From contig JAIRPN010000010.1 in NCBI GenBank assembly GCA_031256975.1, positions 1 to 64,000 of the forward strand: 64,000 nucleotides of DNA. The letters run 5' to 3'. A program made the position numbers and the translations under genes. This document shows, one piece after another, positions 1 through 12,600 of this stretch; within the stretch, counting starts at the first letter, position 1; every line of letters begins with the position of its first letter. A model generated the notes under the pieces. It made no database searches. It was not told the DNA's origin and saw only the letters and a program-made list of their open reading frames with translations. Source of the stretch: Verrucomicrobiales bacterium. GTDB lineage: Bacteria > Verrucomicrobiota > Verrucomicrobiia > Methylacidiphilales > JAAUTS01.

Positions 1-213
1 AAGGGACCGGCCGAGGGAGTGGACATCGAGTGTGACCACGGCAATACCGTGCTGATCCCGCTGGGCACCGCGCTGCGCACGCCGTTCATCGATCCGACGG
101 CGCTGCCCAAGCAACCGCAAGTGTGGAAATACCGCATCCAATATCGCAAGGGCGACCTGTCGGTGGGCAACTGGAGTTCGGTGATGGAAATCACCGTCAA
201 GGAACAATCCTGA
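1..213 (+). CDS. C-terminal part of an unrecognised protein (5' end outside window)
   Basis: The frame is open from the first base of the window to the stop at 211-213, so this is the last ~70 residues of a longer protein; the track's GTG at 19 is simply the first start-like codon inside it. The end of the protein (VWKYRIQYRKGDL...WSSVMEITV) alternates hydrophobic and polar residues and ends in a Trp-Ser-Ser strand, the pattern of a fibronectin-III-like or other beta-sandwich domain. I do not recognise the family. Coding is supported by strong G/C third positions up to the stop and by the abrupt change to AT-rich sequence afterwards. Confidence 0.6.
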   Translation, partial: KGPAEGVDIECDHGNTVLIPLGTALRTPFIDPTALPKQPQVWKYRIQYRKGDLSVGNWSSVMEITVKEQS

Positions 214-626
214 AACAATCAATATCGGCACCAACGGTTACATCGTCACAACCACGATAAAACAGATCTAACTATACCAGTCGGGTATGAAAGAGAGCAA
301 AATCAGTATTAGACCACAATAGTGGTGTTACATATATTTTTGGTTGGATAATTTATACAAACTACATCGACTATCACAGTGAATAAAAGGGATTATTCTA
401 ACAGATTGGATGTGCCAACCGTCAGGTTCTTTGGCGGTGCCGGACTGCTGTCGTTTGATAGTGCTGCTTTGGGGAATTACGCAGTTTCGCCGGTTGCTTC
501 AAACAATAAATCCGGCAAGCGAAAATGCCCCGTGTCCTCCCGCGTTTCATTTGCAATTAAGTCGGCATGCAAATTTCACCTCTTTCACCATTCAAATATA
601 ATCCAACTTTAAACCAATCATCCCCT
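214..626. other. Intergenic region upstream of the giant autotransporter gene
   Basis: About 410 bases, AT-rich compared with the flanking genes. It contains a small perfect inverted repeat, ACCAC-AATA-GTGGT (313-326), and a hairpin-like ATACC-AGTC-GGGTAT (274-287) inside a stretch resembling 19571-19614. AT-rich sequence at 330-370 is a plausible place for the autotransporter promoter, but I cannot assign -35/-10 boxes with confidence. The two short + ORFs listed here (379-612 and 410-601) have no coding character and I regard them as chance. Confidence 0.5.
313..326. promoter_or_regulatory. Small inverted repeat, possible operator
   Basis: ACCAC-AATA-GTGGT is a perfect 5-base inverted repeat with a 4-base loop, about 300 bases upstream of the autotransporter start. 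It is too short for a terminator and has no T tract. Regulatory function is a guess from position only. Confidence 0.25.
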
Positions 627-3600
627 ATGAAAATCCACGTAATCCACATGTCCTTCACATTGCGCCGATCAATGATCTTGGCGTTCATGCTGCTTTCCCT
701 CTGCGCCTCCGCGTTGAATGTCTTTGCCCAATCCACCTGGACGGTCAACGGGGATGGGGACTGGTCGAACGGGGCCAACTGGTCGGCGGGGGTGCCGAAC
801 GGGGTCGGGGCGCAGGCTTCGTTCAACGCGGCGGGGCTGACTTCCAATAAGACCATCACGCTGGATGTGCCGGTCACGGTGGGATCATTTTTCGTGTTCG
901 GCGCGCCGTCGGTCAATACCACGTTGTCGTTCACCGGCAACGACCTGACCTTTAACCAAAGCGGCGGGTCGCTGCTGAGCATCCAGGATTATCATGCGGT
1001 GACTTTTGCCAACAACCTCGTGCTCGGCTCGGACTTGCAGATTCATCTGCCCGCCGACGGCGCGGAAGGGCCGTCGTCGCTGACCTTGAACGGCAATCTG
1101 GCGGGCAACGGCTACGCGCTGAACATCGAGACCGGCTTCCAGACCGGGCAGGTGGTCATCAACGGCGCGATCAGCGGGGCGGGCACGCAGGTCAACAAGA
1201 CCAGCCTGGGCATTTTGCAGCTCAACAGCGGGAACAATTCGTTTGATGGCGGGCTGAATGTCAGCGGCGGGTCGGTGCTGACAAATATCACCAGCAGCGG
1301 CGGCATCGTCCTCGGCAACGCGGTTGCGGGCAGGAACAACCTGGGCGCGGGGGATGTCAGCGTCAGCGGCAACGGGACCTTGCTGCAGATTCGCAGCTCG
1401 GCGGCGAACCAGACGGTGGACCTGCAATCCGGCACGCTGGGTATTGGTTCCGGTGCGCGGGTGGAAGTGATCAAGAACGCCACGGGTCACACGGGCGGCG
1501 CGTTCACCGTCAGCGGCGGCAGCCTCATCGGTTCCGGCACCCTGTATCTTTCCGGCCTGGATTTCAACATGACCGGCGGTTCCATCAGCGGCGCGCCGAA
1601 CTTGTACCTCGACAGCGGCACCGGCGCGACGGCGGCCACGGTGCAGAACATCGGCGGCAACACCGCCATCACCGGTCTGGGCGACATCACCAAGGAAGGT
1701 CCCGGCACCCTGAAAGTCGCCGACACGGTCACCGCGTTGTCAGCGGACAACTTGTTCTTCCGCAGCGGCACCTTGAACTTCGGCAGCGGTGCGGATGTCA
1801 CCCTCAGCGGCACGCTGGCGCTGGGTAATAGCGGCACCGGCGCGCTGGCGCAAAGCATTGTGCTGGGCAAGGCCGGCCAGCTTGACAACGTCAACAACAT
1901 CGTGGTGCTGGACGGTTATGACGACAGCTTCACCAAATACTACAACGTCGCCACGCTGAACCTCGGCGGTTTCGACCAGGGCATTAACAACATCAGCGTC
2001 GGCAATCTCGCCGCCATCCGCCTGGACATGGGCGCGGCAAGCGGGGCGAACACGCTGACGTTGACCGGCAATAACTCCGGTGACGTCAACATCATCAACT
2101 GGCAGGGTAATCCCACCTCGCACCTTGGCGACGGCAACGCGACGGTGTTTGACAAAATCATCCTCACCGGCGGTGTCAATCCCGCCGATGTCTGGGTCTA
2201 TGGCTATGAAAAAGGCGTCGTCGCCGACGGCGGCGCGGGCGAATACAAACCCACCGCCTTCCTCACCGCCGCGTGGAACACCGCCGCCGCCGGCAACTGG
2301 TTCGATTATAAAAACTGGGGATCCGGCACGAACATCGCCGGCATGGAAATCCCCAATCACCCCGGCGCCGTCGCCAACCTCGGCAGTTGGAACAGCGGCA
2401 ATTCCTACATCACTCTCGGCGGCACCATCACCCTCGGCACCTTGCACCGGGGAGATCGGACTGGTGGCGTTTTATCGGGCGGCACCATCATCTGGGACAG
2501 CGGCGTGACTGGCGAGACGGCAAAGTTGATCAATAGCACATACATGTATTTCAACGTCGTCCCGTGGGTTCTCAACAGTGATCTGGAGGTGAACCTGGGG
2601 AGCGTTTTCACCTACAACGATGGGTTGATTAGCGGCACTGGAGGGCTGATTTTCAACGGCGGTTACATGATACGCAATGGCGGCAACACCTACAGCGGCG
2701 GCACGGTTATCAATCCGGGGTCAACCGTCGGCATTTATAATGCCACCGCCAACACCGCGCAAAGTTTTCTCGGCACCGGCACGCTGACCATCAACGGCGG
2801 GTGGCTGCTGGGCGGTGATCGGAACAACGGCACCTCCCGTGCCATCACCATCGTCACCAACCCGCTAACCATCAACGGCGACTTCACCAGCAGCTATCTC
2901 ACCTTCGGCTACGGCGGCGACGTGACCCTCAGCGGCACCCGCACCATTACCGTTAATGAAGGGGCGAACAACGTTACCAGCAATCCATCCGTCGCTTTCA
3001 GTGCCACTACGAATTTAGTCGGCACCGGCGGGCTGATTAAAGCAGGAGCTTATCGCATGGATTTGTTCAGCCCGAACAACACCTTCAGCGGCGGGCTGAC
3101 GGTTAACCAAGGCTATCTCTACACCACGATTGGCGCGGGCGGCTATGTTATCGGTGAACTCGCGCCCGGGCAAAACTACCTTGGCAGCGGCACCGTCATT
3201 GTCAACAGCGGCGCCAACATTTGGAATTACATGGCTGCTGGCAGCGTGGGAGAATTGCGCGGCACGTTGGTGGTCAATGGCGGTTACTTTGGCAACTATG
3301 GCGGTTCCGGTACGATGTTGCTGCAAAATACGGGCACGATCATCGGCGCCAACAACAGCGGCGGCCTCCAATTTCAAAATAACCAGGTGGTGGTGAACAA
3401 CGGCATTACGCTGGTCAACCGTCCGAACCTCAGTTTCAATACCAATGCCTCTGGGAATGAGCAGGTGCTTGCCGGTTTGCCTTTCACGGGGGTTGGTATA
3501 ATTTCCAAAAGCAGCGCTGGCACTCTCCATGTGAACACGCAGGTGAACGGTCAAACCGTGAACCTCGGCGGCGGTGTTTTGCAGCTGAACGTCAACGGCA

Positions 3601-6600
3601 ATTACTTTAACACCGTCTCGCTCAGCGGCGGCATCTTGCGCACGGGCACGGCGACGAATAACAGCTTGGGGGTGCTGAACCTCACCGGCAACGCGGGCAT
3701 TTACATGGAGACGGACAGCGTGCTGACCTTCAGCGGCTTCAGCGGCACTGCCTCGTCCGCTTGGACTTCGGCGATGCAGTTGAGCCTCGCCAACGACGAC
3801 GGCGTGTGGAACACACTGGCCACTCCGGGCGTGACCAACAATTATATTTACATCACCAACACCGCCAACACCACGCAGCTTAACAACATCGCCTTCACCG
3901 GTTACGCCCCCGGCGCAACTTTTTTGACCAACGACGGCGGCACAACATGGTATCTCGCGCCCGACAGCGTGCAAATCAAAGAATGGACCGGCAACCCCTC
4001 CGCGAGTTTCACGGGCACAACGTGGAGCGCGTCCGCCGACTGGCTGAACGGTGTGCCGAACGCCAGCGGTGATTACGCCGCCATTCGCGACGTCGATGAA
4101 AAGCTCCATAACAAGACCATTTTAGTGGACGATTTATTCACCGTCGGCACGCTGGAAATCAGCAACGCCAGCGCGACGTTCACCCTCGGCGGCAGCGGCA
4201 CGCTGGGGTTTAGCGACCCGAGCGGCACGGCGCGTTTGAACCTCGCCAACGGCAACACGCCGATTTTCACGGCCGCCTGGCAACTGGACAGTGACCTGAA
4301 CTTCAGTGGCTTGAACTCCGGCAACATTTTATTAAAAAACAAAATCAGCGGCACCGGCGGCATCACTTACACCAGTGCAAACAATTATAGCTCCTTGCAA
4401 CTGAGCGACAGCGGCACGGCGAATGATTTTTCGGGCGGCTTCCGCTGGATCGGCAGCGTCGCCACTGGCGCCAATGCCACCAATAGCCAGCGCATTGGCT
4501 TTATGAACGACGGCACGCTGCTCGGCACCGGCACGTTCACCATCGGTGACGGCACGGCGGGGCGTTGGTACGTCATCGAACTCGGCGCGGCTAACGTGAG
4601 CCGCGTGGTGACCCTCGGCGGTCTGGAAATCGCAGGCAATATTTTCTTCGGCCAGTACACCGCCAACACTACCGGTACGCTGACACTGCAAAGCACGACG
4701 GGCGTCGGCACCATTACCAGCGGCACGTGGACACTTGGTGGCAGCGGGGGAAATGCGGGTGGCTGGAGCGGCATGTCCACGCTCAACCTCAATATGGATC
4801 TCACAGGGCCGGGCACCCTCAATATCGGCGGCTACACATACGTGGGACTGTCTGGCAACAACACCTTCACCGGCGGGGTTCGCTTCGGCGGCGTTGGTTC
4901 GGTCGTCATCATCGGCGCTGACAACGTCCTCGGCACCGGCACGGCCACCCTTACCGGCGGTGAGATGGGCGTCGGCATCGCGAACGGCGCCAACCACACC
5001 CTCGACAATCCGTGGCTGTTCGGCGGCGCCGACAGTCTGTTCACGCAGCGGACCGCCAACAGCACCCTCACCCTGGGCTACTCGGGCAGCAGCCAGCTCG
5101 CCACCACGACGGGCTTCCTGATGGTCGCCGTCAGCAGCACGCTCATTTTTGGGGAAAACCATGTGCTTTACGGGCCGGGCGGAGTCAACGTCGGCTATAA
5201 CGCCAGCACCTGGCAAGGTACGCTGGTGTTGCAGGGCACGAACACCTACCTGGGCGACACCACCATCCTCTCGGGCCGACTGGTCGTCGGCAACGACGCA
5301 GCCTTGGGCGCCGGACGGCTCGTGTTCTATGCGGGGGACCTGGCGGGTTCGTTGGCCTCCTACAGCGCGCCCGTGACGCTCAGCAACGCGGTGGCTTTTG
5401 ATGGTAACACCATCAGACTTGATGGTACTGCCGGGCTGCTGACGCTGGCGCCGACGGTTTCCCAAACAACAGCCTTGGCGAACAACAAGACGTTCAGCGT
5501 GACCGGCACGGCGAAACTGGGATCGACCATTTCCTTCACCGGCGCGGGCGGCCTGATCAAAACCGGCGCGGGGACGCTGCTGGTGAGCAGCACCAGCAGT
5601 GATTACACCGGCGCGACGCAAATCGCGCAGGGCACCCTGTCGGCGAACGCGGGCGGCGGCAACATCACGCTGGGCAAAGTGGTGGCGGGCGAGAACTATT
5701 TCGGCAGCGGTAATGTGTCCTTCGTCAGCGGCAATTACGTGCGGACTTTGGAACTGATCACCACGGGCAGCGTGACGCTGGCGGGGAATTTGCAATTGAA
5801 CGGCAACAGCGCGGTGAACACGGCGAACATCAACGTGACGGAAACCAGCGGCACGGTGGCGGGTAGCAGCGTGACGCTGTACCTGGACCCCGACGGCAGT
5901 GCGAATCTGCTGGGCAACGACTACGGCTACCTGCGGGCGGCGGGGGACATCGTGAAGATCGGCAGCGGCACCGGCAACATCATGGGCGCGAATATCGTGG
6001 CGGGCGGCGAGTTCCGGATGACCGACGGCGTGTTGAACTGGACCGGCGGCAGGATCAGCGCCACCAATTTGGATTACAGCGGCGGCACCTTGAACCTGGG
6101 CAGCATCAACAGCCCCGGACTGCAAAAGCTGACGTTGGGCGGCGGAGTCATCCTGAACGTCAACGCCGGGGCCAACGCCATGCTGACCGGCGCGGCGCTG
6201 GACCTGGCGGGCAACGCGACGATTGATTTGCACGGCACTGGCGTGCTGACCTTGAACCGGGCGGCCAGCTCCTGGGCCGGTGCCCTGACGGTGGCGAACT
6301 GGGACGGCATCCTGGCGGGCGGCGGCAACACGCGCCTGCAACTGACCACCAGCAGCATCAGCGGCGCGCAACTGGGCAGCATCACCTTCCAGAACGTTGA
6401 CCCCGGCATCCAGTATTTGCAGGGTTCGCGGTTGACCAAGAACTACCTGGGCTACTACGAGCTGGTGCCGCTGGGCGCGGGCGCGACCTGGAGTGGCAGC
6501 AACGGCAACGATTTGTGGGACGCGGCGACGGTGGACAACTGGGAGCCGAACACCATTCCCAACGCGCAGGGGGCCAACGCGGTGTTCGCCGACCTGGACC

Positions 6601-9600
6601 CGGGCCTGAACGGCAAGACGGTGACCATGCAGAACAACGTGACCCTGGGCGGCCTGTTGCTCTCCAGCACCACGGCGGACCATTACACCATCAGCGGCAA
6701 TCCGTATGTGTTGTATTTCAACCAGACGCCGGGGGCGGGCAACGCCTATATCCAGGTGGGCAGCGACAACTCGGTGACGCTGGACATGCTGGTGGGCTTG
6801 CAGAGCAACCTGGACATCGGGCAGTTCGGCAGCGGTACGTTGACCTTCAACAAGACCATCAGCGGCAACTACGGCGTGACCAAGCTGGGTGACGGCGTGG
6901 TGGTGTTCAACGGCACCAACACCTACCTGGGCGGTTTCTCGCTGGAAGCGGGCGAGGTGATCATGGGCAGCGACGGCGCGCTGGCGGGCGGCCTGTTGTC
7001 GTTCAACGGCGGCACGCTGAACACCGGCGGCACCAGCCGCACTTTGTCCAACGCCTACGTGGTGGGCGGCACGGTGGGCTTCACCGGCACCGCAACCCTG
7101 ACCGGCAACGGCCTGGTGAACACGGCGGGCGGGCTGAAGGTGAATGACCGGGTCATCGCCAGCGGCCCGATCAGCGGCACCGGTTCGCTGTCCAAGAGCG
7201 GGACGGGCGAACTGTTGCTGACCGGCAGCAACACCTTTTCGGGCGGTTTCGCCGCCAGCGAGGGCGTGACCGGCATCAACAACAACAACGCGCTGGGCAC
7301 CGGCACCGCGACGCTGGGCGCCAGCGGCACCCTGCGGCTGGACGCGGACGGCCTGAACCTGGCGAACAACGTGAACGCCGACGGCGGCGAACTCAACACC
7401 GGAGTGAACAGCGGGACCTTGAGCGGTACCATCAGCGGCAGCAACGGCTTTGCCAAGGGCGGCAGCGGCACGCTGACCGTGACGCAGAGCAACAGCTACA
7501 GCGGCACGACCCACATCAACGGCGGCAATCTGGTCGCCGCCAACGCGGACGCGCTGGGCGAATCGACGGCCAACATCAGCTCGACGCTGACCCTGGATTT
7601 CACCGGCACCCTGGACAACACCCTCGAGGGCAGCGGCGCCCTGGTAAAAGCGGGCAGCGGCACGGCGACGGTCAGCGGCTCCAACAGCGGTTTTTCAGGC
7701 GACAGCCGGTTGCAACAAGGTACGCTGGTGGTGGCGAACGATGACGCGTTGGGCAGCGGCACGCTGACCATGAATGATGCGACCACGCTGGGTTACCTGG
7801 ACGGCATTAACCTGGGCAACATCATCAACGTGCTGGCCGGCGGCACCTTCAACGTGGCGAGCGGCACGGCGACGCAGTCGGGCGTGATCAGCGGCTCGAA
7901 CATCTGGAAGACCGGCACCGGCAATTTGACTCTGACCGCGGCGAACGATTACAGCGGCACGACCACCGTCAGCGCGGGCGAACTGCAACTGGGCGACGGC
8001 GGCACCACCGGCAGCATTCTGGCGCTGAGCGACACCACCAAAAACGTGACCATCAACGCCGGCGCGGCGCTGGTGTTCAACCGCAGCGACACGGTCACCT
8101 ATACCGGCAACAACCTCACCGGCGCGGGCCGGGTGATCCAGCGTGGCGACGGCACACTGCTGTTCGACGGTCCCGCGGCGCAACAGGCTTTCACCGGCGG
8201 CGTCATGGTCGAGAGCGGCACGATGAAGGTGGCGCACACCGCCGGCGTCAGCGGCACCATCACCATCGAGAGCGACGGCACCTTCGTGTTCGGCGAAACC
8301 AGCGAGGACGGCAGCTACGCGAGCAATTACGGCCTGACCAACGCCATCGCGGGCGACGGCACCCTGCGGATTGACCTTTCCGAGGAATCGTACCTGGTGG
8401 ACACCCCGGCGACCATCACCTTCGGCAACAACGCGGGGCAGGCGGCGACTTACGGGCAGAACTTCCACGGCACGGTGGAGATCGGTCACGCGACCTACGT
8501 GGTCAACCCGTTGATGGAGACTTTCCTCAACAGCGGCACCTCCTCGCTCAAGACCACGGCGGGCAGCTACGGCACGATCGCCGGGACCGGCGGCACCATG
8601 CGGCGCATCGAGGGCGGGGTGGACTTCGCGGGCGGTATTTTCGAGTGGAAGTTTGACGCGGCCAACAACCCGACGGCGATCATTTCCACCGGCAGCCTGG
8701 GGATCACCGCCAGCTCGACCTTCCGGCTGAACTTGCAGAGCCAGTTGGAGACCAACACCAGCGGCAGCCAGGCCCTGGCCTCGCTGTTTGACACGGTGCG
8801 GACCGGGGCGGACTCGCTGCTGCTGGCGGAAAGCGACACGGCCATCACCGGCGCGATGAACTGGGCGGCCTTGCAGTACAGCGTCAACAACGGCGCGAGC
8901 TGGAATCCGCTGACCGAGCCGATCCGGCAGGGGATCTCCCAAAGCGGCACGGAAGTGGCCAAGGGCGTGTTCGACTGGACGGCGGTGGCGGTGGCCGGTG
9001 CGGGTGACAACGAACTGCGGGTGGGCTACGCGCTGGACAAATTGGAAGTGTTCAAGGACCAGACGCTGGAACTGGCGCTGGCGGCCAGTGATGCCAGCAA
9101 CAGTTTCCAAACCGAGATCACCGATTATATCTGGGCGGGCAGCGCGACCAACGACGGCGCGGCCTATGCGGCCAAACAGGGCAGCGGCAGCGTGCAGTTC
9201 ACCGACGTGACCGGCACGCGGGGCATCGTGCTCAATTCCGCCAACAGCTACACCGGCACCACCGGCATCAGCGGCAGCACGACCCTGACCCTGAGCAACA
9301 GCGGCGCGCTGGGCAGCGGCACGCGGCACACGGTGCTGGTGAGCGCGACTGATACCGGAGCTCTGCTCAATGTCAACGGACAAACGGCGAATGTGGGCGG
9401 CATTAACATCGCCAACGGTGCACAGATCAATTTGAATGGCGGCACGCTGAACATTATCGACAACGCCTCGGGCCAGACCGGGGTTACCGCCACCGCGCAG
9501 GGCGGCGGCAACGTCAGCGGCAACAACGCGCTGACCGGCAGCGGCGCCCTGAACGTGAACTTTGGCAACCTGGCCGTCAGCGGCAGCAACGGCACCTTGC

Positions 9601-12600
9601 ACGGCAGCGGCAGCATTGCAAGCACGGCGACCGTGACCTTGCAACACGTGGCCGGCCTGGGCGACTCCACGCTGACCGACAGCGGTCTGCTGATCTTCGA
9701 CGGCGCGACCGGCACCAACCTGAACAACATCGGCGGCGCGGGCCTGGTCAGTGCCACCAACGCGGCGAACGTCATCCTCGGCGGTAGCAACAGCGCCTTC
9801 ACCGGCACCTGGAGCATCGCCAACAACAGCAATTTGAAGGCGATCAGCGCAAACAGCCTCGGCAACGGGAAAATCACCGACAGTGGAACTCTCACGCTCG
9901 GCGGCACTTCAAACTTCACACTTAACACTGCAAACTTGATTTCCGGCACCGGCGTGCTGCTGAAAGAGGACGCCAACACTGTGACCGTCACGCACAATTC
10001 CGGCACGGCTGGCAGCCTGTTGATCAACAACGGCACCCTGGCTTTCACCAACAACGGCCGATTCACCAGCACCGGCAACGCCAATGTCAACGGCGGCGCG
10101 TTGGCGGTGAGCGGCAGCGGCCTGCTCAATGTCGGCGGCACCTACACCAACAGCGCCAACGGCACGCTGGCGGTGGACCTGCAAGATCGCGGCGCCAATG
10201 ACGCCTTTGTCATCGCGCAGTCGGCCACGCTCAGCGGCACCCTGGCGGTCGCCAACTTCAGCGGCAGCGAGGCCGGCGTGACCAGGGCCAGCGACCTGGC
10301 CAACGGCACGCAACTGGTCCTGCACACCACCGACACCATCCGCGGCGACTTCGGTACGGTCAGCGGCGTGGCGGCGAGCACGCGTAACTACATTTACGGC
10401 GGCGGCTACATTGCCGGCGGCACCGATTACTATGTCGGTTACAAGCTGGCCTGGTACGGCGACGACACCCACGCGACCGGCCTGTTCGACGTGACCGACG
10501 GCAGCTTTGAAATCGACGACCTCTACGGCATCGAAAACGAAGTCACCGTCAGCGGCATCGGCTTGCAGGATCGCCCGACCTCGCCGATCAACGGCTGGGA
10601 CGGCAAGAGCCTGACCAAGACCGGCAGCGGCACCTTGATCCTGAGCGCTTCCAACACCTACACCGGCACCACCACCGTCAACGGCGGCGTGCTGGCCATC
10701 ACCAACCACACCGGCAGCAACGCGGCGGGACTGGTGAACGGCGGCACGGTCAGTGTCAGCGGCTCCAATGCGCTGTGGCAGACGGGCGCGTTTAGCGTCG
10801 GTTCGACCGGCGAGGGCGTGGTGAATCTCGGCAACAGCGGCACGCTGTTGACCAAGGGCTCGGTGGCGTCCGGTGACGCGGCAAACAAATACCGGGTCTA
10901 TATCGGCGAACAGGCCGGCTCAGCCGGCAGCGTCACGTTGACCGGCTCGTCGGTGTGGATCAACAGCACCGGCGTCGCCGCCAGCGGCACCGACTCGCGG
11001 CTGACGGTGGGCGCGCTGGGCAGCGGCACCCTGAACGTGCTTGACGGTTCACGCGTGGTCACCGACCGCCTCATCCTCGGCGCGGGCGACGGCAGCGAAG
11101 GCACGGTCGTCATCAGCGGCAGCGGCTCGAAGATTAGCGCCGACGCGGGCGGGGCGAAGACCGCGCTGACAGTGGGCTTTTCCGGCAGCGGCAACCTGCT
11201 GGTGGCAAACGGCGGCGAGTTGAACACCAATTCGGCGACCGTCGGCGGCTACATCATCAACGAACCGCCGTTCCTGGGCGTCGAGCGGGGCACCGGCCTG
11301 GTCACGGTCAGCGGCAGCGGCTCGCGGTGGGTGTTGAAGAACCAACTGGCCATCGGCGACGGCGCGACGGGCTCGGTGCTGATTGAAAACGGCGCGAAAT
11401 TCAGCGGCTCGCAGGCGACCTATGTCATCATTGGCATGGGCGGCTGGGCCGGCGCGCAGACTGCCAATCAAAACACCGCCGGCAGCGGCACGTTGACAGT
11501 GACCGGCACCGGCTCTGAATTTTACACGGCCAGCGACATTTACGTCGGCTATGGCGGCGCTTACGGGGCAACCGGCACGGCACGCGGCGAAGGCACGCTG
11601 ACGGTGGCGGACGGCGCGGTGGTGACCAGCAGCGGCGCACTGGTCGCCGGCGTGGATAACCGCTCGACCGGCGCGGTGACGGTGACCGGTGGCACGCTGG
11701 CGAACAGCGACGCGGTGCTCGCCTATGGCGCCAACTCGGTGGCGAGCGGCACGGTCGGCGGCGACGGCGTGTGGGCGGTGGCGGGTGATTTTGTCAACGG
11801 CTACGGCGGCACGTCCGCGCTGAACGTCAGCCAGAGCGGCACGGTGACAGCGGGCGGGACCTATGCGCAAAACGCGGCCTCGACGCTGACGGTGGGCATT
11901 AGCGACGGCGCACGGACGGGCGCCTACGTGGTGGCGCAATCGGCGACCATCAGCGGAACCTTGAACGTGACCGGCACGACGCTGAACGTGACGGCGACCA
12001 CGGCGAGCGGAGTGCTGGCCAGCGGGACGACCTTGCTCATGCACACCACCGGCGGCATCGCCAATGACTTTACAACCAAGACCGGCGCGGCGCTGGACAG
12101 CGACGGCCGGGACTTCATCGTCAGCGGGGCGTTCAAGACCGCCGACGGGCTGGACTATGTGCTGGGGCAGGGGTTGGCGTGGTTCAGCAACACCAACTAC
12201 AGCCACGGCAACTTCACGCTGGCGGCGGGCGAGACGTTCAACGTGGACGTGACTTTGAGCAACACGACCAGTGGCAGCGGCGGCTGGAACGGCCAGACGC
12301 TGACCAAGCTGGGCGACGGCACACTGATTTTGAGCGCGAGCAATAATTACAGCGGCGGGGCGAACGTCAACAGCGGCACCCTGCGCTTGCAAAATCTGTA
12401 CGGCGCGGGCAGCGGCACGGTTGCGGTGGCCGCGGGCGCGGTGGCGGACCTGAGCGGCACGGGCGCGTATGCCAATACCACCACCGGCAGCGGCACGGCG
12501 GTCGTTAGCGGCAGCGTGCAACTCACCGGCAGCAACTCGATTGCCGACTGGCTGGTGACGGGCAACGGCCTGGTGACCTCGCAGAGCAACCTGGGCGGCG

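Noticed and set aside
379-612. Two short + ORFs before the autotransporter
   Set aside because: They overlap in different frames, lack ribosome sites and have random composition.
4332-7514. 1060-aa ORF on the minus strand inside the autotransporter gene, and similar antisense ORFs (7695-9647, 14256-15791, 17280-18104)
   Set aside because: They lie wholly opposite the autotransporter, have Arg/Ala/Gly/His-rich compositions without domains, and arise because the GGC/AGC/ACC-rich passenger codons produce few stops in the complementary frames.
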